This document shows, in pieces, positions 49,794-60,253 of a DNA stretch of 64,000 nucleotides. Location: assembly GCA_023374025.1 (NCBI GenBank), contig SIJG01000118.1, positions 262,672 through 326,671 on the forward strand. Direction: 5' to 3'. The translations under genes and the position numbers were made by a program. Within the stretch, counting starts at the first letter, position 1; the number at the start of each line of letters is the position of its first letter. The notes beneath the pieces are model-generated. The model was not told where the DNA came from. It ran no database searches and saw only the letters and a list, made by a program, of their open reading frames with translations. Source of the stretch: Heterodera schachtii. Taxonomy: Eukaryota; Nematoda; Chromadorea; Rhabditida; Heteroderidae.

Positions 49794-51663
49794 GAAGAAT
49801 TTGTCCACGTCACGCACCGATGGCACGACATATTTGCGCCATTAAAAAGAATCCCAATTCTTTTAGTTCATCTCGTTAGTTTTCATGTCCTTTTATGTGC
49901 CGTGTTTATTAATTTTTTAGATTTTTATAAACATAAAAGTTAAGTACGCAAAAGGTTTTCCATTGGTTAAATGGGTAAATTTTTCATATCTTTTAATTTT
50001 TTCAGGCAAACTTTTTTATCATATGATGTACTTTCTATTTTTAATCCAGGATAAATAATTTTATTTAAATAAAAATTATCTCAAAAGAAAATTTAGCTGA
50101 AATATTGCATTACAAAATTCACAACAAATAACACTGTAAGCACTGATAAAATAATAACAATAAATTTTCGAACTATTTTTATAAATGAAAATATTAATTA
50201 CAGCCATAATTTTGGCATTTTATTTTTGCAGTTTTATTTGGCCTTCAAAGATGCCAATCCTAACTGGTCACTAATTGGACGCGCACAGATTTATGGAATC
50301 ACGCCACATTTAGAGTCATTTTCAATTCATCTGTCATTGTTGTAACATAAGAACAAAATGTGAAATTAATTTAAATAAACATGGAATTCTAACTTAAATT
50401 TTAGCATTTGTAATTGAACCCTGAATTTTGACCACTTTTTATACATATTTTTGGCATCCCTAGTCATTAATTATTCTCCCGATTCTTATTGATTAGGTTG
50501 GGTATCTCAATCAAAAATGCTTGACAAACTCTAAACTGAGAAGACTGAACAAACAACAGCAGAAAAACGTAATAATTAATAAAAATAAAAAATTATATTG
50601 GATTACAGTATCCTTATTGCTTCGATACCGTACATTGTGGAAAATAATTTTTGTACGAATTCCGCCTCATTGCGCATTTATTATATCATTTAATTATATT
50701 TTCGCCTTTTTGGCCTTTATTTTGAAATGATTCCCAAATTAGCATCAGTAACTTCCATTTCCGGCACATTCTCCTCTTCGAATTCAACAAGGGCTCAACC
50801 GCGGCAGAAGCTGTCCAAACAATTTGCCAAGTGTACGGCGAGGGGACAGTCAATAAGCGAATGGCGCGGCGAATGTTCGCACGGTTTGGCCACGGCATTT
50901 TACAAGACATGCCGAACATTTGCGACGACATTTGGCTGGACTGTTTCCACTTGTTGGCACATGCCAAAGTTGGCTTGGAATTGTAGTTTTGCTGGAGTTC
51001 GATAAAATTTTTTTTTTTCTGAAATAGTTATACTGAATAATTTTTTTCATTGTTCGCTTCTTTGGTGAATTCATTTGGATATGCTAGCGGACCTGCGAAT
51101 TTTTGAAAATTTTAAATTACGCAAAAATACACTTTTATATTAAGGAAATTAATTGTACGCTGGCGAAGTATTTTTAATAGCATTTTAGGCCTTAAATAAA
51201 TCTTAACAGACAAAAGACTATTTTGGTTTAGTGGTTTATGCTGTATTTCTGATTCCTAAGCGATGGTTCGGTCCCCGGTGAAATTTTTATAAAATTAAAA
51301 AAATTATTCCTTCTCCGAATGATGACCATTTATTTGCTACTCCTTATTGTCCATGAAGAGGATGAAAACCACCAGCTTTTCGTTGGCTGACGGAGAATTT
51401 CTTTAAAATTTTCTTTTTTTTCAAATAAAACAATCTTTTTTATGCCCCTATTTTTTTAATTATTGTTCCAGTGCTAACCGTGTCGACTATGTTTTACCTG
51501 ATTTTGTGCATACAACACGGGGCGCCATGTGCTGCATAGGGGGGACGCTTCTAATCGGGTGAAATTTTAATTTTATATGTTTTATTAATTTTTCTGCAGT
51601 TGTCACAAAAAATTCCAGCGCCGACGACGAGCAATAGCAGCTGAAGGTCACGCTGTGTGTTGA
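49794..51663 (+). CDS. Tentative gene with mariner-type HTH joined to F-box-like motif
   Basis: Phase-consistent exons: 49794-49874 (EEFVHVTHRWHDIFAPLKRI), 50232-50341 (FYLAFKDANPNWSLIGRAQI), 50749-50982, 51472-51558 (ANRVDYVLPDFVHTTRG) and 51600-51663 (ending GHAVC, stop). The third exon reads HFRHILLFEFNKGSTAAEAV, QTICQVYGEGTVNKRMARR and MFARF, the N-terminal helix-turn-helix typical of mariner/SETMAR transposases. It continues without a break into NICDDIWLDCFHLLAHAKVG, which matches the F-box-like start of the 27-kb gene (WICSDVWLNILPFFDHAQLG). No catalytic DDE domain follows. The 5' end is not found; without splicing the third-exon frame alone runs 50726-50986. Whether this is an expressed chimera or a fossil join is unknown. 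The last two exons are supported only by phase and by their coding-like sequence. Confidence 0.4.
51224..51290 (+). repeat. tRNA-like (A/B-box) sequence, possible SINE head
   Basis: TTTGGTTTAGTGGTTTATGC resembles an A box and GATGGTTCGGTCCCCGG a B box, followed by TGAAATTTTTATAAAA. It closely parallels 36116-36190. No acceptor stem can be paired. Confidence 0.45.
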
Positions 51664-51693
51664 ATGCTTTGCACTGCCCGAGCTGCTGTTTCT

Positions 51694-52499
51694 TAGAGAT
51701 GCGCCGTGACTGAAAAAACCCGTGAATCGTGACCGTGACCGTGACCCAAAAAACCCGTGAAATTCACGCTTTTCGTGACCGTGACCGTGAATTTTTTGAG
51801 TTAAATTTTCCTCTGTCGGCGAATTTTTTTTTTACACTCATTTTTGTGGTAAAATTTTTCAAAATTTTTGTGAATAGAGTGTCCAGCAGGGGCGAAATTT
51901 GATTGCAATTTGTTAACAGATTTTGTTCGTAAAATGAGTCAAAAAATGAGAGCCATAAATAATCGGTCTCCAGTCTCGGGGTCAAGTCCCGGTCACGAGT
52001 GTCGAGTCTCGGGAAATTTTCGGTCTCGAATAGCAAAAAATAGGGGTTTTAGTGAAAAATTTTTGAAAATTTGTTGCGATTTGTTAACTGATGCCTAAAA
52101 TAGCTTATTTCGAGCGAATTTTTTTAAAGAAATTTAATGAGTTTTTATTAAGTGGGGTCATCCTTGAAACTTGGTTTTTTATTTGTTTTCGCTCAATATT
52201 GGTAGTTGACTTTGTTCAAAAAAGTTTAATGAATAGAGGAAGGGGCCGGCGGTGCCGATAGGCGCCGCCGGGGAAATGTTTGAAAATTTTGCTCTATTCT
52301 TAGCAAATTTTTCCCAAAAAATGACCAAATTTCTCTATGAAAACAATATGTGATTCGTAAATATTCAATTTTATCCAGTGTAAATTTTTCACGGAATAAC
52401 CGTGAATTGGTACCGTGAATCGTGACCGTGACCGTGAGTGAAAAACCTGTGAAATTCACGGTAACCGTGACCGCGACCGTGATTCACGGCGCATCTCTA
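51694..52499. mobile_element. hAT-type non-autonomous element, 806 bp
   Basis: The ends TAGAGATGCGCCGTGA and TCACGGCGCATCTCTA are perfect inverted repeats flanked by CTGTTTCT at 51686-51693 and 52500-52507. Subterminal arrays of CGTGACCGTGACCGTGA occur on both sides. The centre contains a GC hairpin (52244-52273) and a TCTCGGG-word repeat fragment like 18.6 kb. There is no transposase frame. With the element and one duplication removed, the flanks join into one open frame from 51645 to 52647 that the insertion interrupts. Confidence 0.85.
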
Positions 52500-52507
52500 C
52501 TGTTTCT

Positions 52508-53235
52508 GCCTGGCGATGTTGAAAGTTCAGCAAATGGGCATCGCCGAAGCATTGTGTGCAGCCATTGAACGGCTTGCAAAGGGTGCGGTTGCAGCCAAAA
52601 GGAGGGGCTTAATCAAGGCTCAAAAAATGATTTTACAAAATTTTTAATACAGTTTCGGAAAAATGGAAACCCTGCTCTTTTTGCCAAGGTTTACAACAAC
52701 GAGAATGACAACGACGGCACTAAAAAAGGCACGCAAAATTGAAATGACAGAAGAAAAACAAAAAGAATTTATCAAAATATTTTTTTGTGTTTATTAAATT
52801 GATTTAATTACATTTTATTAAAATGTATACTTTAATATAAAATGATTGACCTTCAGAGATTGTCACTTTTCCGGTTCCGAAATAATTGAATATTGTCCAA
52901 TTTAAATATCAAAAAGAAAATGTTTGCTTTTGCATTAAAAAATCATCAGAAATAAAATTCATAAATGTTAATGATGGAAGGGATACACAGAGAATGACGC
53001 ATTTCAATGAATTGGCAGAAGTAATTAAAATATTTATTGAGGGAGGGCGGGGGTCAAAACTCGGGTCTTCAAACCACCATTGAAAAAAAAAGACCAAAAG
53101 TGACCGGGGAAAATTGAAGAATAATGTGATCGGGCATTGCACAGAGCAGACGAAAATTTAGAAAGAGCAAAAAAATATAATGACAAATTAAAAATTTGGC
53201 AAAAAAATAATAATTATTTTAATTCCAGTAAATTT
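52508..53235. other. Stretch with one interrupted open frame, otherwise no gene
   Basis: 52508-52647 is open (CLAMLKVQQMGIAEALCAAI, ERLAKGAVAAKRRG, stop) and would continue the frame at 51645-51693 if the 806-bp element were absent. Beyond 52650 I see no convincing exon. Confidence 0.35.
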
Positions 53236-53581
53236 GGAGTTAAAAAATGCGCTGATCGTGAATCTCAGCTCTGATTTTGCAAAATAAATATTTTTGTTAA
53301 TGATTTTTCATCAAGTAGAAATTAAAAAAATGAACTTTACATATCCAGAGCTATTTCCTAGTTATTTAGATGCCATAACTCTGAAAATGTAATGCAATTT
53401 TCTGAGCTTTTTCTTGCTAATAGAGCAATCCAATAGCTACCGAGTCACACCAAGACTATTTAATTTGGTTGTGTTTAAGCAAAGTTATGGCGAGCTTTTC
53501 TCGAAAAATCTGTAAAATTGGCACTTACAGACGACCCAACACGGTAAACAATTTATTTAGTTGTTAAACAAAACATGAGAC

Positions 53582-56455
53582 CAGGGCTGGACGAAATTTC
53601 GTGTCGTTTTCGTTTCGTCCTACATTTTCGGCACTTTTTTAGTTTCGTTTTCGTGTTTCGTTTTCGTCCGCTAAAGTTTTTTCGTTTCGTTTTCGGTTTC
53701 GGTTTTCCAAATTTTGTTTTTCGTTTCGTGTTTCGTTTTCGGTTTTTAAAATTTTGGATTTTCGTTTCGTTTTCGTTTTCGTCAGAGCAGTATTTTACGA
53801 AAAAGACGAAAATATTTACACCCTTGAGAATGACTTTTTTGATAAATCTTTTTCATTGGCATTCCGTTTTAAAAAAAACCTTCTTTTTTTGAATTTTTCA
53901 AGACATTTTTTTTTATTTAGTATTTTGAGTGTTCATAATTTCCGTTATAATATGCACAAAATCTTTTTAGGCCTATTAATGTCTTCAAAAAGCAAATATC
54001 TCCAGTATTTTAATTGCGACACAATCCAAAGCGGCAATTTATGGATTTGCCGTTCGGAAAATTGCAGCTACAAATTTGAATCAAAGAAATTGTCCGGGTA
54101 CCCAATGGCTTCTCTTCGTTCTCACTTAAAAAATCATCATCCGCAAAAATTGAAAGAATTGGATGAAAAAGATAAGGCCGCAGAAAGCCTTAAGAATAAG
54201 GAAACCGACCCGAGACAACCCACGTTAAAACGAATTTTTGCGACTTCTAGCCCAGTTATTAAAAAAATCGCAAGGCCTGAATCTGCTAACTCGTCACAAT
54301 TAACCATCGAAAAAACATTTTGTAGGAATTTAATTTTAAATGAATTTACATAATATTTCAGCTCAATGGACACCGGGCGGAGAAATGACAAAGAGAATTG
54401 ACAAGACAATTAATGATTTGGTGTGCACTGCTGGCTTGCCGTTCTCTTTTGTGGAAGAGCCTGGGCTAAAAAATTTACTACGAATATTGGCTCCTCACTA
54501 CAAAATTAGGTATTAAATTCGATTAAAAAAAATTTCGATAACCAACTTTTTCAGGGGCAGAAAATTTTTCACAAATGATGTTTTACAGTGCAGCTATTCC
54601 TCGATGTTGCAAAATATTAAAAAGCAAATTGAAAACACCGATTACATTACAATCGCCGTTGATTCGTGGTCCTCTGACACAACGCACTCAATTTTTGGTA
54701 TAATTGGCCATTTTTTGGACGCGAATTTCGAACCCAAATTTATTGTTCTTGCGGCGACGCCAGTGAAAGGTCGTCATACAGGCCAAAATTTTTCAAACCT
54801 GGTTTCAAAAGTTAGTTTTTGGTAAAGCTTATAAACTTAAGTCTGTGTTTTAAGACTTTGAATGCTTATCAAATTACTGACAAAAAATTGCATTTGATTC
54901 TACGTGATGACGAAAGTGCGATGAAATTGGCGACCAATTTGCTCGGTTACAATTCCATGCAATGTTTTGCACATAAAATTCAATTAGTTCATAAGTCCCA
55001 TTTAATTTATGTATATATGTCTATTTTAAGGCTGTTGGCGATGGATTAAAGCTCCTTGGTGGATTTTCCGATGTAAAGGAACGAATGAAAAAAGCAATCC
55101 GTCGCATCAGAAAATCGCGTATAATTGCTGATGATTTTAAGGCATTGCAAATTGAAAATGATCTACCACAAAGAACGTTACAAAAAGTAATAAAACCCTA
55201 ATAAATATCAATGCAAAATCTATGATTAAGGACGTTGAAGTGCGTTGGAATTCAACTTATTTAATGGTCAGCCGTTTTCTTGAAAACAAGTCGGCCATTG
55301 AAATGATGCCAGCCCAAGATGCCAAATTTCCTTGTTTTACCAGTACTGAATGGACAATGATGAAAACACTGTGCAAAATACTCCAACCAATTTACCGCGC
55401 CACAATGCACATTCAGAACCGAAAAAGCGGGATTTCCGGAGTTCTTCCGCTGTACAAAGTTTTAAAACAAAATTTGACACACTGGACGGCCGTGGATGAT
55501 TTTCCAGAAGTTAGAAAAAGGATTGCCGAATCTTTAGAGGAAAGAATGAAAGGTGTTTTAGCATTTAATATGCAAAATTTTGTATTTTTAATTATAGATT
55601 GGGAGCGGAATAAGGACTTGTTATTGGCTACAATTCTCGACCCTGCATACAAAGTGCAATACTTTGACCAAATTTACATGGACATTTTCAAGGATATGCT
55701 ATTGCAAGAGGTGGAACGTGTGGCCATAAGTGGTATTGATGAAGAACAAGAAACAACCGATGGGACGACAAATTTGGAGTTCACTGAAGAAAACGACGAT
55801 CCGTTTAAAGCATTCCTTATCGAACAGTCAACCAGCAATTTTGTCTTTCCAAGTATTCCATCACCTACGCCGTCGCTAATTGATACCAAAGCAAAAGCTG
55901 CAGGGGTAATGTCAATAAATTATTTATTTTTCTTTTATTGCTTATTCCAAAAATTTAGCAAGTTGCCGACTATTTGAACTCGGCCTTATTCGAAGGCACA
56001 TCGGCTCTTTTTTGGCGTCAACCAACCAATTTGGCCAAATATTCACTTTTGGTTCCCCTTGTTCGCAAATACCATTCCGCGCCTATGGGTACAATGGAGG
56101 TGGAAAGATTCTTTTCGACTGCCACTTTCATGCTGAATGATCTACGGAAGAGTCTTTCGTCAGAAAATTTGGAAAAACAATTGTTTTTACATCATAATTT
56201 ATTGATTTATGGATTTGATACTGAATGAAATTCATTTCAAAAAATTTTCGGTTTTTTCGTTTCGTTTGGTACGAAAACGGTTATTTTTTCGTTTTCGTGT
56301 TTCGTTTTCGTCCGTCAAAATTTTTTCGTTTCGTGTTTCGTTTTCGGTTTTCAAAATTTTTTTTTTCGTTTCGTGTTTCGTTTTCGTATCGAATGCGCTT
56401 TTTCGTTTCGTTTTCGTATACGAAAATTTTTTTTTGTGATTTTCGCACAGCCCTG
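53582..56455 (+). mobile_element. Complete hAT transposon, 2874 bp
   Basis: The element starts CAGGGCTG and ends CAGCCCTG, perfect 8-bp inverted repeats of the hAT superfamily, and is flanked by the identical duplication CATGAGAC (53574-53581 and 56456-56463). Subterminal regions of about 200 bp consist of TTTCGTTTTCG words on both sides. It encodes an apparently intact spliced transposase (53979-56228). Intact ends, duplication and coding sequence together suggest recent, possibly autonomous mobility. Confidence 0.92.
53979..56228 (+). CDS. hAT transposase with BED zinc finger (8 exons, ~644 residues)
   Basis: Exons: 53979-54321, 54362-54509, 54555-54810, 54855-54986, 55031-55186, 55231-55552, 55598-55905, 55959-56228. 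All junctions are GT..AG with matching phases and no internal stop. The start ATG (MSSKSKYLQYF) lies eight bases after a possible acceptor TTTTTAG. A BED-type finger is visible: LWICRSENCSYKF, then LRSHLKNHH. The hAT core includes ITIAVDSWSS (first catalytic Asp), LRDDESAMKLATNLLG with CFAHKIQL, EVRWNSTYLM and ATILDPAYK. The C-terminal dimerisation region is GTMEVERFFSTATFMLNDLR, carrying the expected Glu, followed by ENLEKQLFLHHNL. The 45-nt intron at 55553-55597 has an open frame if retained, so that exon could also be read through. It would cut and paste its own element and could mobilise related MITEs. Confidence 0.88.
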
Positions 56456-56777
56456 CATGAGACATATCAATTTACGCTAAAGTGTAGAAAAAACTCGCTA
56501 TTTTTTTTGCAAAATCAGTCAGAGCTCTGATTGATAATCAGCGCATTTTTTAAACTCCTAATTAATCGAATTAATCGGAAAGGAAATTTATCTTTTGCTC
56601 ATTCTAACCTTTCACCGTTTCTGCCAATTTGTCCTTTTCTCAATTCTTAGCATTCAAAAATTATTATTCATTTTCCCATTTTAACATTTCATAATAGATT
56701 GTGTTCATTTACCAAATTTGTGACTCTGTGAACATGTGATTGTTTATTAGCAACTTTTGCCTTATTTAAAGGGCCGA

Positions 56778-56871
56778 TGCTTTACAATTGTTAATTCATT
56801 TCAAATAAATATTTTTAAATACAAAATATATAATTTAAAATTGTTTTATAATAAATAATAAATTTAGCGCA
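56778..56871 (+). promoter_or_regulatory. Conserved 5' flank of Cys-rich gene copy 1
   Basis: This segment (TGCTTTACAATTGTTAATTC, ATTTCAAATAAATA ... TTTAGCGCA before the ATG) is nearly identical to 58723-58818 ahead of copy 2, while introns differ more. It likely carries the core promoter and 5' UTR. No TATA position can be singled out in such AT-rich DNA. Confidence 0.5.
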
Positions 56872-57570
56872 ATGAAAGCATATTTGTTCTTCTTTAATTT
56901 TGCTGCATTCATATTTCTGCAATGTTTTTTGGTGAAAGAAATAAATTATTAAGAAAAGGAAAAAAATTACCATTTTTACAAATACAAAAAGTTACAACGT
57001 TTTTGGCACTAATTTAATTGTTTTAAATTATGAATAAATTAAATGTAATTTACCAATGCCTAATTGATGGATGACTTCCACTATTGTAGGATATAGCGGA
57101 GGCGGGCATCAAATGTGAACTTGACGGGGTCTGCAAGGACACCAAATCCGATAACGACAAGAGTACCGTATGCAAAAATTGTAAAAGTTGCACCTACAAA
57201 AACTGCTGTAACAAAGTGTACACGAGTCCGCGTGCCGAATGTCGGATTAAGGGATGGCGTGCCACAGACTACAAAGGCGATGTGCCGGTTGACATTGGAG
57301 CGCCAGTGAAGCGGGACGTTGGTATGATATCAATCCATATGATTGAATTGTGAATTTCAAATTTGAATTTCACTAATTATTTATTTATTATTTCACTTTT
57401 TGATGATTTCCCTCTTTTTAGGTTGTTTCAGAGGCAATCCGTGCCAAAAGGGGTACAAATGTGTTGCATATGATAAGGGTGATGACAAAGGATTCTGCTG
57501 GAAAGAGCCTCCCGTAAAGGAGGCATTAGCGGCGCTAATTGCGGTGGCCGGACTCTTTATACTTTTGTGA
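56872..57570 (+). CDS. Secreted cysteine-rich protein with GPI-like tail, copy 1
   Basis: Three exons: 56872-56931, 57090-57321 and 57422-57570, joined in phases 0 and 1, encode 146 residues. Residues 1-20 (MKAYLFFFNFAAFIFLQCFL) form a signal peptide. The mature part has 12 cysteines, in residue order 29, 35, 48, 51, 54, 59, 60, 71 and then 99, 105, 111, 123. The second cluster (GCFRGNPCQKGYKC ... GFCW) is encoded by exon 3 and looks like a small separate module. A KR pair precedes it at 94-95. The last about 15 residues (ALAALIAVAGLFILL) are hydrophobic with nothing after them, as in GPI-anchor signals. I do not recognise the family; an even cysteine number fits disulfides in an extracellular or surface protein. 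Its tandem paralogue is at 58819-59827. Expression site and any role in host interaction are unknown. Confidence 0.8.
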
Positions 57571-57970
57571 TCATTGAAATCGGATCGTATAAGTTTGATG
57601 TTTCATTTTAAGATTTTCACAAATTGTTCATGAATTGACAAACTTTTTTTGTGTGTGAAAGAAATATGAAAATGAGAAAGTTGTCAGGACAGGACAGCAA
57701 TAATCAGAAGAGATGAGGAAGAGGGATCAATCGGCAGATTATCCGGTTGCAATTGAGGGGAGGGGGGATTTTGTTTCTTATACAAATGTAAGATTTGCAA
57801 ATATTCATTTTGGACTGCTATGATAATTCGTTAGGGATGCCGATTCGTCCGCTCAGCCAAAAAAAAAAAATTGAAATTACTGCGGGCGACGACCCATTAG
57901 GCCAATCGTTGCCAATGGGTATAATAGTAACGCAAACTCGCAGATAAATTATTAAAGAAAAACGCGAGGA

Positions 57971-58722
57971 AAAATTCTCGGTATTCGTGACTTTGAATTG
58001 ATTGTGGGTTATCTTTATCGACGGCAAATTTTGTTTTAAATAATTTTAATTTAACGGTAATTTATCGGGCGAGTCTTCTTATCGCAAGTCAACCATCCGC
58101 GAGTCATTCGGCGAGTTCTGTTCCAGTCGGCAGAGAAGATGATTTTATTGGATGATGAATAGAGACCGACTTTTGAGGCATATGCCTTTTTTATGCACAG
58201 GTTTCGATATACTAAGCATAAATAACACATTTTCCACTTGGTCTAGAAATGGGCTGTTCCGACCTTTATTTAAAATTGTTAAAAATTGAAATTTCTTTAA
58301 CTTTTGCCTAATTTTTTAGAATCATCATTTACACATAATAAACACTTTAGTTAAAACTGATACAAAAAAATTTTCAGTGTTCGCCACTAGTAGCCATTTT
58401 TTGCTATTCAAAATTATACGCTATCGTTTAGAGAGTAATGAAATGCAACTATTTTCCCAAAGTTAATGAATTTTTCTTTATTTGTACACCTTTTTATATA
58501 TAAATAATTGTTTATTTTTGAATGCATAATTAATTTTGTTCCCCAATTGGCTTCAAAAATGGTAAATGAATTTTAAGAGTATAATTAGAATTGTGCGCCT
58601 CATTAATTAATGCATGAAATTGAGTAAATAAATGAAATCTATTATTGGCACTGCAAAATGCGAACATTTGTTTGGGTATTTTAAGCATGTTTGTTTGCAA
58701 TTTTCCAATATTTAAGGGTTCA
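57971..58722. other. Spacer between the two tandem Cys-rich genes
   Basis: The conserved 3' flank of copy 1 (AAAGTTGTCAGGACAGGACA, GGCAGATTATCCGGTTGCAA, then GGGTATAATA and GATAAATTATT-AAGAAAAA) ends near 57972. After it comes AT-rich sequence with no gene until the conserved 5' flank of copy 2. Confidence 0.5.
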
Positions 58723-58818
58723 GTGCTTTACAGTTGTCAATTCATTTCAAATAAATATTTTTAAATACAAAATATATAATTTAAAATTGTTTTATAAATA
58801 AATAATAAATTTAGCGCA
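58723..58818 (+). promoter_or_regulatory. Conserved 5' flank of Cys-rich gene copy 2
   Basis: Nearly identical to 56778-56871 up to the ATG (TTCATTTCAAATAAATATTT and TTTAGCGCA are shared), indicating that the promoter region was duplicated with the gene. Confidence 0.5.
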
Positions 58819-59827
58819 ATGAAGGCATATTTGTTCTTCTTTAATTTTGTTGTATTTATATTTCTGCAATGTTTTTTGGTGAAAAAAAAATTAAAATATT
58901 AAGAAAAGGAAAAAATTACCAATTTTTAAACGAATAAAAAGCTATACATTTTAAGTACTAATTTAATTATTTTCAATATTAGTAATTCATTATAATTTAT
59001 TAATGCTTAATTGATTACCCTAACTTTTGTAGGATTTTGCGGAGGCGGGCTTCAAATGTGAACTTGACGGGGTCTGCAAGGAAACCAACGGCAACAATGA
59101 CAAGAGTACCGTATGCAAGAACTGTAAAAGTTGCACCTACCATAACTGCTGTAACAAAGTGTACACGAGTCCGAATGCCAAATGTCGGATTAAGGGATGG
59201 CGTGCCACAGACTACAAAGGCGATGTGCCGGTTGACATTGGAGCGCCAAAGAAACGTGCCGACGGTATGCTTTCAATCAAGAATTGCCAAAAGCCCATAT
59301 TCGATTAGATTTTCAAAAATTTTAGTGTTTTAAATTTTTTTTCAAATTATTAACTAATTCTTCTGTAAATTTGATCATTTTTTTCAATTCAAAATTCTGA
59401 ATTATTCAATGTTATCCGCCCGCGCCTATTGACACCAAATTGGTTTTTTTAATTATCATGTGAAATTTAAATAATTCAAACTATTAAAACTGCTTAAAAA
59501 TAGCAGTAATAAAATGTTTTTAACTGATTTTGGTAAATTTAAATTGTTTTTTTTTTATATAAAAATGCCAAATTTTCGACCAATTTCTCTCTAAGGATCA
59601 TCCTCTTGTACAAATGTCTGCTAATCAACTCTCAATTTATTATTTCATTTCGTGCTAATGATTTCCCTTTTTTAGGCTGTTTCAGAGGCAATCCGTGCCA
59701 AAAGGGGTACAAATGTGTTGCTTATGATAAGGGTGATGACAAAGGATTCTGCTGGAAAGAGCCGCGCAAAAAGGAGGCATTAGCGGCGCTAATTACGGTG
59801 GCCGGTCTCTTTATTATATTTTTGTGA
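58819..59827 (+). CDS. Secreted cysteine-rich protein with GPI-like tail, copy 2
   Basis: Exons 58819-58878, 59033-59264 and 59676-59827 encode 147 residues with the same layout as copy 1: signal peptide (MKAYLFFFNFVVFIFLQCFL), all 12 cysteines kept, exon-3 module GCFRGNPCQKGYKC and a hydrophobic tail (ALITVAGLFIIFL). Differences are concentrated in short stretches (KETNGNN for KDTKSDN, TYHNCC for TYKNCC, PNAKC for PRAEC, APKKRAD for APVKRDV). Intron 2 is 411 nt against 100 nt in copy 1 and contains a decayed GC hairpin repeat (59415-59437). The frame and splice sites are intact, so both copies are probably functional. Confidence 0.8.
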
Positions 59828-60253
59828 TCATTGAAAGCGGATCGGATAATTTTGATGTTTCATTTCGGGATTTTTGGGATTTCCACAAATTGTTCGATAA
59901 ACTCACAAAAACTTTGTTTTTGTTTTTTGTGTGTGAAAGAAATATGAAAATGAGAAAGTTGTCAGGACAGGACAGCAATAATCAGAAGAGATGAGGAAGA
60001 GGGATCAATCGGCAGATTATCCGGTTGCAATTGAGGGAGGAGTGGGGAATATGAAAAGTTTTATTTCTTATAAGACTTGCAAATTCGTCCCGGCGACAAC
60101 CATTCGGCCAATCGTCGGCAGTGGGTATAATACAACTCGCCGTCGCCAACTCGCCGATGTTTAAATCGCCGATAAATTATTGAAGAAAAACCGAGGAAAA
60201 TATTTTCTTTATTAATTTAAAAGAAAATAAACGAAAAATGAAATGTTCATTGA

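Larger units (their letters stand above)
53236..56558. mobile_element. Older fold-back MITE split by the hAT transposon
   Basis: The left end GGAGTTAAAAAATGCGCTGA and right end TCAGCGCATTTTTTAAACTC-C are inverted repeats, followed inward on both sides by CAGAGCT/AGCTCTG and GATTTTGCAAAA. Removing the hAT element and one CATGAGAC leaves an element of about 440 bp. Its left interior (AATTTGGTTGTGTTTAAGCA ... TTTCTCGAAAAATCTGT) matches the tandem repeats at 31.7-32.6 kb. Confidence 0.7.
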
